Below are positions 1 through 9,886 of a DNA stretch of 64,000 nucleotides, in pieces. The stretch is from positions 1 through 64,000 of the forward strand of contig JALOOM010000025.1 of assembly GCA_025454395.1 (NCBI GenBank), in the 5' to 3' direction. The notes under the pieces were generated by a model. That model had not been told where the DNA came from. It saw only the letters and a list, made by a program, of their open reading frames with translations, and did not search any database. Made by a program: the position numbers and the translations under genes. Source of the DNA: Elainella sp. Prado103 (GTDB taxonomy: Bacteria > Cyanobacteriota > Cyanobacteriia > Elainellales > Elainellaceae). Each line of letters opens with the position of its first letter. The first letter of the stretch is position 1.

Positions 1-429
1 AAGTGATGTCTGTCCATGCGCCAGCGCACCGCCATAGATCCACACCATCACAGGAAGCGGTTGGTTTGAAGCAGCAGGCTTCCAGACATTGAGGAACAGG
101 CAATCCTCTGATTTCAGTACAGAGTCGGTCTGCATACATTCTGCACCGAATTTGTCTGCTATTCTCACATCCGACCAGGGCTGAACAGGTTGGGGCACGC
201 GCCAACGCAGATTTCCGACAGGCGGGGCAGCGTAGGGAATGCCTTTGAAGCTAATCACATCACCAGTTGCCACACCGCGAACCTGACCACTGTCAATCTG
301 CACTAGAGTTGGATCGTTTATCGTGGGTTGAGTAACCTGAGCAGATGTCAGCAGGTTGAATCCGCTGAAGAATAAACCAACAAGGAAGACAATTGCTGTA
401 TAGCGTAGTAGTTTTTGATTTATTATCAT
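1..429 (-). CDS. Carboxylesterase type B family protein (N-terminal part, runs off window)
   Basis: Reverse translation from ATG at 429 gives signal-like N-terminus then VQIDSGQVRGVATGDVISFKGIPYAAPPVGNLRWR...SEDCLFLNVWKP...PVMVWIYGGA, typical carboxylesterase B motifs; open to position 1. Confidence 0.85.
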   Translation of the reverse strand, partial: MIINQKLLRYTAIVFLVGLFFSGFNLLTSAQVTQPTINDPTLVQIDSGQVRGVATGDVISFKGIPYAAPPVGNLRWRVPQPVQPWSDVRIADKFGAECMQTDSVLKSEDCLFLNVWKPAASNQPLPVMVWIYGGALAHGQTSL

Positions 430-714
430 CCGTTAAGTTGCACACTGCGTTAGTTGTAACCTTCTAAAGAGAAGAATCTCTAAGGAATTTAGGACAAAGT
501 AAATTTTTAGGAAATGGCTAAGAAATAAATATTAATCTTCAAAGGGCAAAGGCGTTAGTCAAATACAAATACTGTCAAGCCAGGATGTTACAGATGTGAT
601 TGCAGCACTGCCCCCAAAAGTAACCTAAGCCAGCTAACGATCAGTTAAATTACCGATCGCCTACCGTAACAAAAACTATATCCTCTACACAGCAACATCA
701 GAGGCTAATCGTCC

Positions 715-972
715 TCACGCTTCGATTTCTGTGGCTGCTTGCTCCGCGTCTTGGGCTGCTTGAATCGCTAGCAGTAACTCCTCTTCCTGAAGTTCAAACT
801 CGGCTTCTGGAATCTCGCCCATATCAAAAGCCATTTGTAAGGCTAGCAGTCGCTTCGCTAAGTTCTCTTTCTGGTTGAGTTCAGCACTGGCTTGTTCCAA
901 CACTTTTTCAGCAATCCAACTCAACCCAGTGACTGGTGCGGTAAGGGGAGCAAGAAGTAGATCTAAAAACAT
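715..972 (-). CDS. gvpG: Gas vesicle protein GvpG
   Basis: 85 aa; MFLDLLLAPLTAPVTGLSWIAEKV...; position at end of gvp operon. Confidence 0.93.
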   Translation of the reverse strand: MFLDLLLAPLTAPVTGLSWIAEKVLEQASAELNQKENLAKRLLALQMAFDMGEIPEAEFELQEEELLLAIQAAQDAEQAATEIEA

Positions 973-987
973 CTGTAATGCGCCTCC

Positions 988-1725
988 CTAATCCGCTAAC
1001 TGCGCGAAGTTAAAAGGTGCTGTGAAATTGTTGTAGCGAATCCGGAGCCGATCACCAAATTCAGTATCCAGTGATTCAACCACTTGACTAAATTGTGGCT
1101 CTGCTTCCCATTCAATCAAGTAGGCTGCATTATAGATCATTGCTTCGCTCAGTCCTTCATTTTCAACCATTTCAACGGTGAGTGAATTTAAAACCGTTCT
1201 GAACCGTTCAATGATTTCCTGTTTACGAGCATTCATCGCTTGCTCAATCGACTGACCGATCGCGATAATCTGATCCATGCTGAGGGATTTTCCTTCTAGG
1301 CGATCCCGCTCAAGTCGCAGCCGTTCATTCTCCCGCATTAAAGTTGCTAATTCTTGCTCCGCATCCCAAAAAATTTTAATGCCAACTTCTCGCCGACCAT
1401 TCAATTTATGAAATAATTGCTTGAGCTGCTCTCCTCTTGGTTGAATTAACTGCTGCTGCACCGTTGTCCAATCCTCAATGGTCATGCCAAATTGCAGAGG
1501 TAACAGGGCGCGACAGCCTTCCTCCATCGCTTTCTCCAAAACACGCTCATGTCCTAGCAAATTGCGCCGACTTGCCAGATAACGCTCCTGTCGCGCCATA
1601 GAGTAAAGGAAAACAAAGCTATCAATTTGATGCATTTGAACTGCCTGCTGATCTAATCCTTCCACTTCAAGGTGGGGTAAATTAGCCGCAGGGAGAATAC
1701 CGTAGAGATAAAGAGTTGATGCCAT
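988..1725 (-). CDS. gvpF: Gas vesicle protein GvpF/GvpL
   Basis: MASTLYLYGILPA..., GvpF/L-type fold; between gvpK and gvpG. Confidence 0.93.
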   Translation of the reverse strand: MASTLYLYGILPAANLPHLEVEGLDQQAVQMHQIDSFVFLYSMARQERYLASRRNLLGHERVLEKAMEEGCRALLPLQFGMTIEDWTTVQQQLIQPRGEQLKQLFHKLNGRREVGIKIFWDAEQELATLMRENERLRLERDRLEGKSLSMDQIIAIGQSIEQAMNARKQEIIERFRTVLNSLTVEMVENEGLSEAMIYNAAYLIEWEAEPQFSQVVESLDTEFGDRLRIRYNNFTAPFNFAQLAD

Positions 1726-1819
1726 AGGGGGAATGAGATCAAGAAATGATGATGATGAAATTTTGATGAGATAGTTTCACTAATCATCAGATGGATGATT
1801 AGATCATGAAATTACTCGA

Positions 1820-2299
1820 TTATTCGATCGGTCGAGAAGTCAAAACCAGTTGGAGCTTGGCATGAATCAGGTTCAGTTGCGCCACTCCTAAATCCACATT
1901 GCCTTGCAGTACCACGCCTGTATTCAGAAGCCGATCCAGCAATTCTAAAATTGAAGGACTGGTAGAAATTTCACCCGGATAATAGCCACCTTGCTTGGGG
2001 AAGAGACTACCCACTTCACCCAAATCAATATTCAGATCAGCCGGATCAATCTCAAAAATGTTACAGAGGTGGATCACCTGCTCTTCTAATTTTTGGAAAC
2101 TCTCAGCCGCTCGATCAAGATCCGCTTCACTGAGATACCCGGCATCCATCCGCCGAATCACTTGAGCTTCCATTAACTGACGAATCAACTCCACTACCGT
2201 CAATAACAACGAAGCAAGGCCATTCTTAGGAGACGGTGAAGTGTCTAGGGTTTCTAACCCAGAAGCAGGGGCAATTTCTAGATTGGCAATGGGAGACAT
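1820..2299 (-). CDS. gvpK: Gas vesicle protein GvpK
   Basis: GLASLLLTVVELIRQLMEAQVIRRMDAGYLSEADLDRAAESFQKLEEQV, GvpK signature; operon context. Confidence 0.95.
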   Translation of the reverse strand: MSPIANLEIAPASGLETLDTSPSPKNGLASLLLTVVELIRQLMEAQVIRRMDAGYLSEADLDRAAESFQKLEEQVIHLCNIFEIDPADLNIDLGEVGSLFPKQGGYYPGEISTSPSILELLDRLLNTGVVLQGNVDLGVAQLNLIHAKLQLVLTSRPIE

Positions 2300-2307
2300 A
2301 GTCAGAC

Positions 2308-2670
2308 TCAGGGGGAAAGATTACCTTTAAGAGAGCAAAGCTCAGTTTCCAACGAATCCAAGCGGGTTTGCAGTTGCTGATTGGCTGCCAATAGTTGTTG
2401 ATTGGCTTCTAAGAGTTGGTGATTTTGGTGATTGAGATAGGGATCGTTCTCCCACCAATTGATGCCCATCTCTTTCGCTTTATCCACAGAAGCCACAAGT
2501 AGTCGAATCCGAATGCTCAGCAGCTCAGTTGCACCTACGGAAACAGCAATATCTCCAGCAATGACGATACCTTTATCTAACACGCGCTCTAGCACATCGG
2601 CTAACGATGAGCCTTGGGTGGCAGTGGCAATGGTGCGATCGGCAGGTCGGGTTGGCATGGTGATGGTCAT
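2308..2670 (-). CDS. gvpJ: Gas vesicle protein GvpJ (GvpA-like with C-terminal coiled-coil tail)
   Basis: [53 protein letters not shown]; start overlaps gvpN stop. Confidence 0.92.
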   Translation of the reverse strand: MTITMPTRPADRTIATATQGSSLADVLERVLDKGIVIAGDIAVSVGATELLSIRIRLLVASVDKAKEMGINWWENDPYLNHQNHQLLEANQQLLAANQQLQTRLDSLETELCSLKGNLSP

Positions 2671-3935
2671 GCTCCAACCTCCTGCGTATCTGATGACAAC
2701 GCGGATTCAAGCGCCGGTGCAACGGCCAAATTGTCAGTCATCAAGGCAGAAAGCTGGTCAAGCTCGGCCATGAGTGAGTCTGCCACTCGCTGTTCCTCGG
2801 ATTGAGGCAATGCCACCGTTGAAGCGCTTTCAACCTGAGCAGGCACTTCAGCTAGCACAGATGGCACCGTAGGTAATGACTCTCCAGGGAGAAGATCCGT
2901 AGGCTCTTCAGCGAGCCATTGCCGCAAAACCGCTTCATCTTCAATTAAAGATGCTTCGCCGCGCTGAGTAGCACCTGCGCCGACTGGATGCTCCGCCTTG
3001 AGAATTCTCATTTGAGGCGCAAAATGCTGGGCATCCTGCTGCATCGCGTGCTCCGCAATCATTTCATTGAATACTTCCCAAAGTAACTGAGTGGAAGTGT
3101 CATAGGCTAAATTGGAGCGGGACAGCAAAATATCCTGGCAAATATCACGAAAATCCGGATTTTCTGGCATGGCTAAAATTTCATGCTCATGGCAAACTTT
3201 AGCCAGAATCAAACAAGCCCGTAGTCCAGAAGATTTCTCTGCCTCAATCCGCTTCCGAAAAGCACGCACGACCTGCACAATAATGACTGCACTTTCCCGA
3301 TCAATCCCAGTTTTTTGGATAATAATTTCTTGTTGCGTTAACTCATCTGGTTCAGGAATATTGATCGTGACGAGACGATCGAGCAGTGCATCTTGAGTAG
3401 CATGGACACCACAATATTCTTCTGGATTCGAAGTTAAGATCGCTCGAAACTGCGGATTGACCCGAATGTACTCATTCCGGCTACTGTTGGGAGGTAAAAC
3501 CAACAATTTCTCTTCTAAGGCAGATAACAAGACGTTATTAACTTCCGGGCGAGAGCGGTTAAACTCATCATAAATCAGGGTGAATCCTTCTCGACAAGCC
3601 AGCGTCAGACGTGAATCCACCCAATTGTGACGTAGCTCATCCTCAACTTTCACGACACTATGGATGAAATTATCCACCACTTTCTTGCGCGTGTAGCCGG
3701 TTTGGTTACCAATCAGATCGGATGTTTTGAAGTCATCATCTCCATACAGCAACATCATAGGACGAGCTAATAAATCCGCTAGATGAAGGGCTAACGTAGT
3801 TTTACCCGTTCCAGCAGGGCCACGTAAATGAACCGAAAAGCCAGATTGGAGGTAGCGGTAAGCCCGCATTACAACCCGTTCAATGGAAGGGGTACTGACA
3901 AAGCGCCGGGGGCTAGCTCTAAGAACAGTTGTCAC
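2667..3935 (-). CDS. gvpN: Gas vesicle AAA+ ATPase GvpN
   Basis: Walker [20 protein letters not shown] start overlapping gvpC stop (GTGA). Confidence 0.95.
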   Translation of the reverse strand: MTTVLRASPRRFVSTPSIERVVMRAYRYLQSGFSVHLRGPAGTGKTTLALHLADLLARPMMLLYGDDDFKTSDLIGNQTGYTRKKVVDNFIHSVVKVEDELRHNWVDSRLTLACREGFTLIYDEFNRSRPEVNNVLLSALEEKLLVLPPNSSRNEYIRVNPQFRAILTSNPEEYCGVHATQDALLDRLVTINIPEPDELTQQEIIIQKTGIDRESAVIIVQVVRAFRKRIEAEKSSGLRACLILAKVCHEHEILAMPENPDFRDICQDILLSRSNLAYDTSTQLLWEVFNEMIAEHAMQQDAQHFAPQMRILKAEHPVGAGATQRGEASLIEDEAVLRQWLAEEPTDLLPGESLPTVPSVLAEVPAQVESASTVALPQSEEQRVADSLMAELDQLSALMTDNLAVAPALESALSSDTQEVGA

Positions 3936-5065
3936 AGTTTTACATCCTCTTGAATCAGATAAATACTATTGCGCTGGGTCACCAGACCTTTACGAATCAA
4001 AGTTCTCAGGGTATCTACCGTTTGAAAGCGGTTTAAGCCCAACGCCGATTCAATCTCAGCAAGGCGAGCACCCTGAGACTCATAGATATGGGTATAGATC
4101 GCTTCTTCTAAAGGATTAGAAGAGTTAGGGGTATCAAAATTGAACTCTTCTGAATATTCATCATCTAATGTCGTCGCAGGCTGCATTACACGGGCCGTGG
4201 GTAAAGCGTTTTCAGCCCCAGATTTAGAAGCATTTACAGGCTTCGACTGTTGAGGTGAGGCTGGTGCTACCGTTAACTGAGTAGCAACCGGAGCAGAAAC
4301 CGGTGCCACGGAAGATTTATGAGGAGCAGTGGAGGCGGTAGAAGCTGGACTGGGCAATACAGGTTTGGCAGTTATCTGCTCAGGTACTGTAGCGATCGTC
4401 GGCTCCACTGCCTGCCGTTCACGCTCTATTTTCTCAAGGGTGAGGTTTTCACCCCAAACATATCGATGTAGATCTGCGCAATAATCCACTAACTCTCTGC
4501 GAAATGTGGCAAACTCGGCAAACAATTCAGCGACTTCCGCTTTACGACGATCGTTACTTGCTTGCAGCATCTGTCTAACTTGTACAGCTTGCAGTTGTCG
4601 GGTCACCCCAAATTCCTCAAGTTGCTGCTGTGTTTCCACTCGCAAAGATTCTAGATAAGCAGCTAGCTCCTGCATCAGTTGTAAATGGTTTTGCAGGCGC
4701 TCTTGTTGATAATTCTGTAGTTGCTCTGCGACATTCAATTTTCTCTGTTGCGTTCCGATTTGCAATTCATGACGCAACTCCCCAACGGTATCACTAAGTT
4801 GGGTGCGAAATTCATGTAGCTCTTGCCGCACCTGTTGCGACATTAAAGCTCGATCAGCGGCACACAAGGAAAGTAAGGCTTGCGTTTGCTGGCTTAACCG
4901 TTGTTGAAAAGCCTGTAAGTCTTGCCGCAGCGACACTGCCTGCGATTGTCGGCATTGGCTCCACTGCCGCAATTGCTCCTGAACAATCTGTTGCCGCTGT
5001 AGTAATTCTTGCTGTCGTTGCTGTCGTTGCTGCTGCCAGGATTCTTTGAGGGAAATCACTACCAT
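3932..5065 (-). CDS. gvpC: Gas vesicle outer protein GvpC-like, with C-terminal winged-helix-like extension
   Basis: ORF track starts at 5113, but the ATG at 5065 has a strong upstream SD (AAGGAG). Gln-rich helical repeats ([17 protein letters not shown]..., [16 protein letters not shown]...) between gvpA and gvpN; C-terminus [48 protein letters not shown] resembles a wHTH. Confidence 0.82.
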   Translation of the reverse strand: MVVISLKESWQQQRQQRQQELLQRQQIVQEQLRQWSQCRQSQAVSLRQDLQAFQQRLSQQTQALLSLCAADRALMSQQVRQELHEFRTQLSDTVGELRHELQIGTQQRKLNVAEQLQNYQQERLQNHLQLMQELAAYLESLRVETQQQLEEFGVTRQLQAVQVRQMLQASNDRRKAEVAELFAEFATFRRELVDYCADLHRYVWGENLTLEKIERERQAVEPTIATVPEQITAKPVLPSPASTASTAPHKSSVAPVSAPVATQLTVAPASPQQSKPVNASKSGAENALPTARVMQPATTLDDEYSEEFNFDTPNSSNPLEEAIYTHIYESQGARLAEIESALGLNRFQTVDTLRTLIRKGLVTQRNSIYLIQEDVKL

Positions 5066-5089
5066 TCTCCTTAAAACAAAAGCGGGAAA

Positions 5090-5132
5090 GTGCTGAGCAA
5101 GGCAGCAAACCATCGTGCTTGATGCCCAGCAC
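5090..5132 (-). other. Stem-loop in gvpA-gvpC intergenic region
   Basis: Minus strand GTGCTGGGCA ... TGCTCAGCAC: 10-bp stem with one G-U, 23-nt loop. Confidence 0.55.
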
Positions 5133-5146
5133 CAGAATGACTTGAT

Positions 5147-5365
5147 TTACGCAGCAGGAACCGCAGCTTGAGAGGTCAAACCAACGGCTTCGGCATACTT
5201 CAAGTAGGTTTCTACGGAAGCAATCACGATCCGAGCTTCAACCGACAACAGTTCGATCCCAACCAGGGAAACACGAACCCAAGCATCAACCACAATTCCT
5301 TTGTCCAGGATGCGATCAACCACTTCAGCCAAGCTAGAGGAGGAGTTTACTTTTTCAACAGCCAT
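5147..5365 (-). CDS. gvpA: Gas vesicle structural protein GvpA
   Basis: [64 protein letters not shown], canonical GvpA. Confidence 0.99.
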   Translation of the reverse strand: MAVEKVNSSSSLAEVVDRILDKGIVVDAWVRVSLVGIELLSVEARIVIASVETYLKYAEAVGLTSQAAVPAA

Positions 5366-5869
5366 GTTAGTTCACCTAAATTTCATTAAGGGGGACAAAA
5401 AGAGTCAAACCTGAAATCAACCGACTGAGGCTTCAAGTTAAGGATTCTCTAGTAGAGTAGGCGCTGGTGAGAATTGATCAGACAGCGAAAATGCCGAAAT
5501 CTTTACCTCAGTCAATCAGACCCTACGGGAAAGTACGGAATCCATTTCAAAAAGTCATGAGGTTCGGTTGACCTTTACCCAAACAACGCTCTCCAAACCC
5601 AGTACTTCAACTCAGTACTGAATGTTTGTAACGCAACATCAAATCAACTACTGATGCTAACTACACGGATTCGAATTCGTAGCCAAACCACAAATTTAAA
5701 TCTCGATAGCAAACTTCAAGTAAAGTGTTAGATCTTCATCTTTTGTTTGAGTAAACTCAGTCTGCCCAACCTGAATCAATTGCTAACAGCTACCGCAATT
5801 CAAAACATCTTTTAGGCCGATCGACGCGCTTTTTTGAAACCCATTGGCTCTTTCAGGCAGCAGTCAACG

Positions 5870-5903
5870 GATCAATTCCAGAAGCAGATCAATTCCAGAA
5901 GCA
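5870..5903. repeat. 17-bp unit x2 (GATCAATTCCAGAAGCA)
   Basis: Exact tandem copies upstream of gvpA. Confidence 0.85.
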
Positions 5904-6078
5904 ATAGAGAGCAGTAGAGAGCGACCGTGCATTGCCGTGAAAAATTACTCCTAGATTGATCCAGTCATCTTGCCAAAGATTTTGCACTGCTCAGAGTACA
6001 CAAGAAGATGGATGCATCGACATGCACGATCAAGGCAGCAATTATTCGATCGATTTGTCACTCCATCACAGGAGTTGA

Positions 6079-7176
6079 TCAAACTTCCATTAATTGTGGT
6101 TCTTCTAATTGTGGGTTTTCAGTCCCACTTGTTTGCCCATCTGTTTGCCACTCCGTTGTCCAATCGGTCTGTTGTAACCGTTCAATCGCCCGATTAATCA
6201 ATGACACACCTTGGGTTAAATTCTCAATCACTGCCAGTTTTCCTCGCAGATCGGCAGCATCAGGGAAGCCTTTGGCATACCAGGTCATATGCTTACGCGC
6301 TTGTCGAATTCCCCGATCACCTTTATATTCCCACAGCATTTCTAAGTGATCGCGAGCACATTCCAATCGCTCGATCGGGCTGGGAGGAGTTCGCAGTTCT
6401 CCTGTTTTGAGAAAGTAATCCACTTCACCTACCAAAAATGGATAGCCCAATGTTCCGCGAGAGCACATCACCCCATCTGCCCGAGTGATTTCCAAACACC
6501 GCACTGCTGCCTCCACAGAGAAAATGTCACCATTGGCAATCACTGGGATCGACAACACCTCTTTCACCTTGGCGATCCACTCCCAACGGGCTGCTCCGTT
6601 ATAGCCTTGGGCCCGTGTTCTTCCATGCAGGGTGAGCATTTTTGCCCCAGCGTCCTCCATCCGCTGTGCAAATTCAACTGCGTTAATCTCCTTGTCACTC
6701 CAGCCAATTCGCGTTTTTACAGTGACTGGCACATCAACAGCCTGCACTACCGATCGGACAATGGCCTCTGCCACTTCCGGCTGACGCAAGAGAGAAGAAC
6801 CACCCCCATTCTTGGTAATTTTATTGACAGGACAACCCATATTGATGTCAACCGTATCTGCTCCTTCAGCCACCGCCATTTGTGCCGCTTCTGCCAGAAA
6901 ATCTGGGCGACAATCAAACAACTGAATACTGATCGGTCGCTCGTTTGGATCGATCTCCATAATTTTGGGCAGTTGTTTAACATAATGTAGCCCGGTGGCG
7001 TTGACCATCTCGGTATACATCATCGAGGTTGGTGCATAGCGACGAACCAAGCGCCGAAATACCAGATCCGTAACACCGGAAAGGGGCGACTGCAAAACAC
7101 GGCTATTGACTTCAAAATTGCCGATCCGCAGGGGTGTAGCCAAACGAGCTTGGAGGTCTGGAGAGAGCGTAACCAT
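6079..7176 (-). CDS. dus: tRNA-dihydrouridine synthase (Dus)
   Basis: PLSGVTDLVFRRLVRRY, DINMGCPVNKITKNGGGSSLL, VTVKTRIGW, HGRTRAQGYNG, ANGDI. Confidence 0.95.
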   Translation of the reverse strand: MVTLSPDLQARLATPLRIGNFEVNSRVLQSPLSGVTDLVFRRLVRRYAPTSMMYTEMVNATGLHYVKQLPKIMEIDPNERPISIQLFDCRPDFLAEAAQMAVAEGADTVDINMGCPVNKITKNGGGSSLLRQPEVAEAIVRSVVQAVDVPVTVKTRIGWSDKEINAVEFAQRMEDAGAKMLTLHGRTRAQGYNGAARWEWIAKVKEVLSIPVIANGDIFSVEAAVRCLEITRADGVMCSRGTLGYPFLVGEVDYFLKTGELRTPPSPIERLECARDHLEMLWEYKGDRGIRQARKHMTWYAKGFPDAADLRGKLAVIENLTQGVSLINRAIERLQQTDWTTEWQTDGQTSGTENPQLEEPQLMEV

Positions 7177-7281
7177 GGGTCAATCTGAGGCAGATGGAGG
7201 ACTGTTATCTCTATCTTAAGCCGTTCAGTTCTCATTCTGAGAAGAACCGCTAGAGGAGAACTGCTGACCATAGACGACTTA

Positions 7282-7365
7282 GACAAGTTACTCAGGCAAG
7301 TTACTTAGACAAGTTACTTAGACAAGTTACTTAGACAAGTTACTTAGACAAGTTACTTAGACAAG
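7282..7365. repeat. 13-bp tandem array (GACAAGTTACTTA, about 6 copies) overlapping a stop codon
   Basis: Units at 7282, 7295, 7308, 7321, 7334, 7347; stop codon (tta) at 7357-7359 lies in the last unit. Confidence 0.95.
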
Positions 7366-7824
7366 CGACTCTTGCTCACGGCTCAGTGAATCTAAATCAA
7401 TTTGGAGCGAGACACCCCGCAATTGTGGGGCAGGATGGGTTTGTAAATAGGAGCGCAGAAGCTGCTGGCAAGCGTCTAGGTAGCCAAACGCCACCTCTAG
7501 TTGCTCCCAACTCGGGTTTTTACGAAAGATAATTCCCTGCCGTTTAGCCGCTTGCCGACAAGCTTGGTGAGATCCATACCGTCGTCTTAGCTCAGCTTGC
7601 TCAACAGGCATGGGAGCAGCAGGGAGTTGCGGCTGAGGCTGATGATTCCCTGATAACTCAGGTAGGCTGGTATGAGTTGATCGCGATCCAGCCTGACCTA
7701 ACTGATTGACTGCAACCTGGGCCACGGCGAAAATTGCAGCGGCATTTTGCAACTCTTGTTGTTGATTGACCTGAAGTTGTTCTAATAGTTGCGTAATGCG
7801 TTTCTTACCCATGGGTTCAGTCAT
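7357..7824 (-). CDS. Conserved hypothetical protein
   Basis: ORF track starts at 7962; ATG at 7824 (MTEPMGKKRITQLLEQLQ) overlaps the preceding gene's stop as ATGACTGA, indicating coupling. Confidence 0.7.
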   Translation of the reverse strand: MTEPMGKKRITQLLEQLQVNQQQELQNAAAIFAVAQVAVNQLGQAGSRSTHTSLPELSGNHQPQPQLPAAPMPVEQAELRRRYGSHQACRQAAKRQGIIFRKNPSWEQLEVAFGYLDACQQLLRSYLQTHPAPQLRGVSLQIDLDSLSREQESLV

Positions 7825-8419
7825 CCAGTAGCGATCGATTAATCGAAGCTTGATCTTGATGCATTCGAGGATTCTCGCGCCGATCGGCATCCCGTTCCTG
7901 CAGGTTGAGCGGTCGAGCAGCTCGTTGGGGAGGCAGTGGTAGGTTATCTGTCCCGCTTTCATCTTTCCAGAATAAAACGATCGCTTTCAAAGCCTTAATA
8001 AATTTGAAGAATCGGCTGGGTTGGGCCATGAAACCCGTCGGGCTTTCCACATCTGCAATTCCATCGAACGCTTCAACCAGTTGATCGAGCTGTCCAGACA
8101 TGGTGACAATCTGCTGCGTCAGTTCAGAAACAACCTGCTGGTTATGGGTCGTTAATTGCTGCTTCTCTAGATCTAATTGTTGAATCAGTTGTTGTAGCTG
8201 GGCAACTTCCGTACGAACTTGTAGAGTGGCTTGTTTATGTTCTTCGTTGCGGCGAATCAACTGGGCACGACTGCGATTGGTGAAAATGAGACAATCACGC
8301 ATTTCAGCATAGAGATGTTCCGCTTCAGAACGACTCAGTTGATCGATCGTTTTAGGAAATTCGGCAGCAGAGCGAAATCGAGCAGAGGATGATGACGATG
8401 TCATAGCAAAACATATCAA
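7817..8419 (-). CDS. Hypothetical coiled-coil protein
   Basis: 200-aa ORF with central heptad-rich segment; real start may be the internal ATG (MTSSSSS) near 8404. Confidence 0.65.
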   Translation of the reverse strand: MICFAMTSSSSSARFRSAAEFPKTIDQLSRSEAEHLYAEMRDCLIFTNRSRAQLIRRNEEHKQATLQVRTEVAQLQQLIQQLDLEKQQLTTHNQQVVSELTQQIVTMSGQLDQLVEAFDGIADVESPTGFMAQPSRFFKFIKALKAIVLFWKDESGTDNLPLPPQRAARPLNLQERDADRRENPRMHQDQASINRSLLDD

Positions 8420-8804
8420 TCTAACTTCAACGATCCTGCCACAGGAATATCAAGGTGGTGTCAGTAGAAGTATTTTTTTACTTAAACTTTGTATTCATCC
8501 ATCATCTTTTCATCAAGCATACGCATGACACCGTCCAAGCTAGCGTCCAAACAAGTCAGATCTTGAACGTGAAAATAGCAACCCATTAGAGAAATAGTCG
8601 CTGTATTTTCATTTTCACAGACTTTAGTCTACAGAATTTCATTGCTTGAAGGGGCCTGTCACAGACCCGAATTCTATCGGGGGAGCGATGAAGATCTCAA
8701 ACACCCATATCTCAAATCCCAACGCCAGCCTGACTATCAATGCAGCCTGAAGTGCCTCAACCTGCCCCAACCTTTAAATAGAACCTGCTTCAATTAAGTT
8801 TAGA

Positions 8805-9689
8805 ATGAAGACTTCAATGCATTCCTTCCTGATAGATATGCCAGCCGCTGTTTGTCTGCAAAGCGTTCATAAGGTTTATAACAACATTTCTGTCGTCGAT
8901 GATCTATCCCTGACGATCGAACCCGGTGAGATTTTTGGGCTATTGGGGCCCAATGGTGCTGGCAAATCGACCACCATTCGGATGGTGACCACCCTGACCC
9001 GCCCCACCCAAGGCGACATTGTGGTGGCAGGCTATGATGTGGTGCGGCAACCCTTTGGGGCTAAGAAACAGATCGGCGTTGTGTTGCAACAAACCAGCGT
9101 TGATCTGGATTTAACTGTCTGGGAAAACATGGAGTTCCATGGACGGATGCATCACATCCCCAACCCTCGACGGCAACGAGAAATCGATCGCTGGTTAGCC
9201 TATGTTGAGCTGAGCGATCGACGCAATGAGTTAGTGAGAACCCTATCGGGAGGGATGAAGCGCCGCCTACAAATCGCCAGGGCTTTACTGCACCAACCCC
9301 AAATTTTGCTGCTAGATGAGCCAACCGTCGGGCTGGATCCCCAAACCCGTCGTCGCCTCTGGGAAATCATCAAGGGTCTAAATCAGCAAGGCATGACCAT
9401 TTTGCTCACCACCCACTACATGGAAGAGGTAGAGTATCTTTGTGATCGGATCGGCATTATGGACAGCGGCCGGTTAATTGAGCTAGGCACCCTAGAGGAG
9501 TTACGCCAACGACATGGGCAAGGTTTAATCATGAAGCAGGAGGGCGAGCGGTGGCAATACCAGTTTTTCCCCACAATGCAAGATGCTAAAGCCTTTTTGG
9601 AGGAGCAACCTGATAAAACCGGCATGATGCTGCGGAGTTCCAATTTAGAAGACATCTTTGTAGAGCTGACTGGTAGAAACCTGGATTAA
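8805..9689 (+). CDS. ABC transporter ATP-binding protein (DrrA/NodI-like)
   Basis: Walker A GLLGPNGAGKSTT, signature LSGGMKRRLQIARALLHQPQILLLDEPTVGLD; start may be a few codons downstream. Confidence 0.93.
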   Translation: MKTSMHSFLIDMPAAVCLQSVHKVYNNISVVDDLSLTIEPGEIFGLLGPNGAGKSTTIRMVTTLTRPTQGDIVVAGYDVVRQPFGAKKQIGVVLQQTSVDLDLTVWENMEFHGRMHHIPNPRRQREIDRWLAYVELSDRRNELVRTLSGGMKRRLQIARALLHQPQILLLDEPTVGLDPQTRRRLWEIIKGLNQQGMTILLTTHYMEEVEYLCDRIGIMDSGRLIELGTLEELRQRHGQGLIMKQEGERWQYQFFPTMQDAKAFLEEQPDKTGMMLRSSNLEDIFVELTGRNLD

Positions 9690-9886
9690 GACCGATGGAC
9701 ATTAATATCCGCGAATTAAGATCTGGAATCTGTTTATTTACTGGAGTCTGTCTATTTAAAGGTTCACCCCTTAAGGATCACCACAGCTTTCCTCATCTCC
9801 ACTGATTCGGTCAGATTGCAGACGTGTTACAAATGTATGCCATCTGTTTTACAGAGCGCTTCAGTTACTCTCTAGCATAATCCCAA

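Noticed and set aside
3883-4119. 78-aa plus-strand ORF across the gvpN/gvpC junction
   Set aside because: Antisense to strongly supported gvp coding sequence
6346-6990. 214-aa ORF antisense to dus
   Set aside because: Shadow ORF of a well-supported Dus coding region
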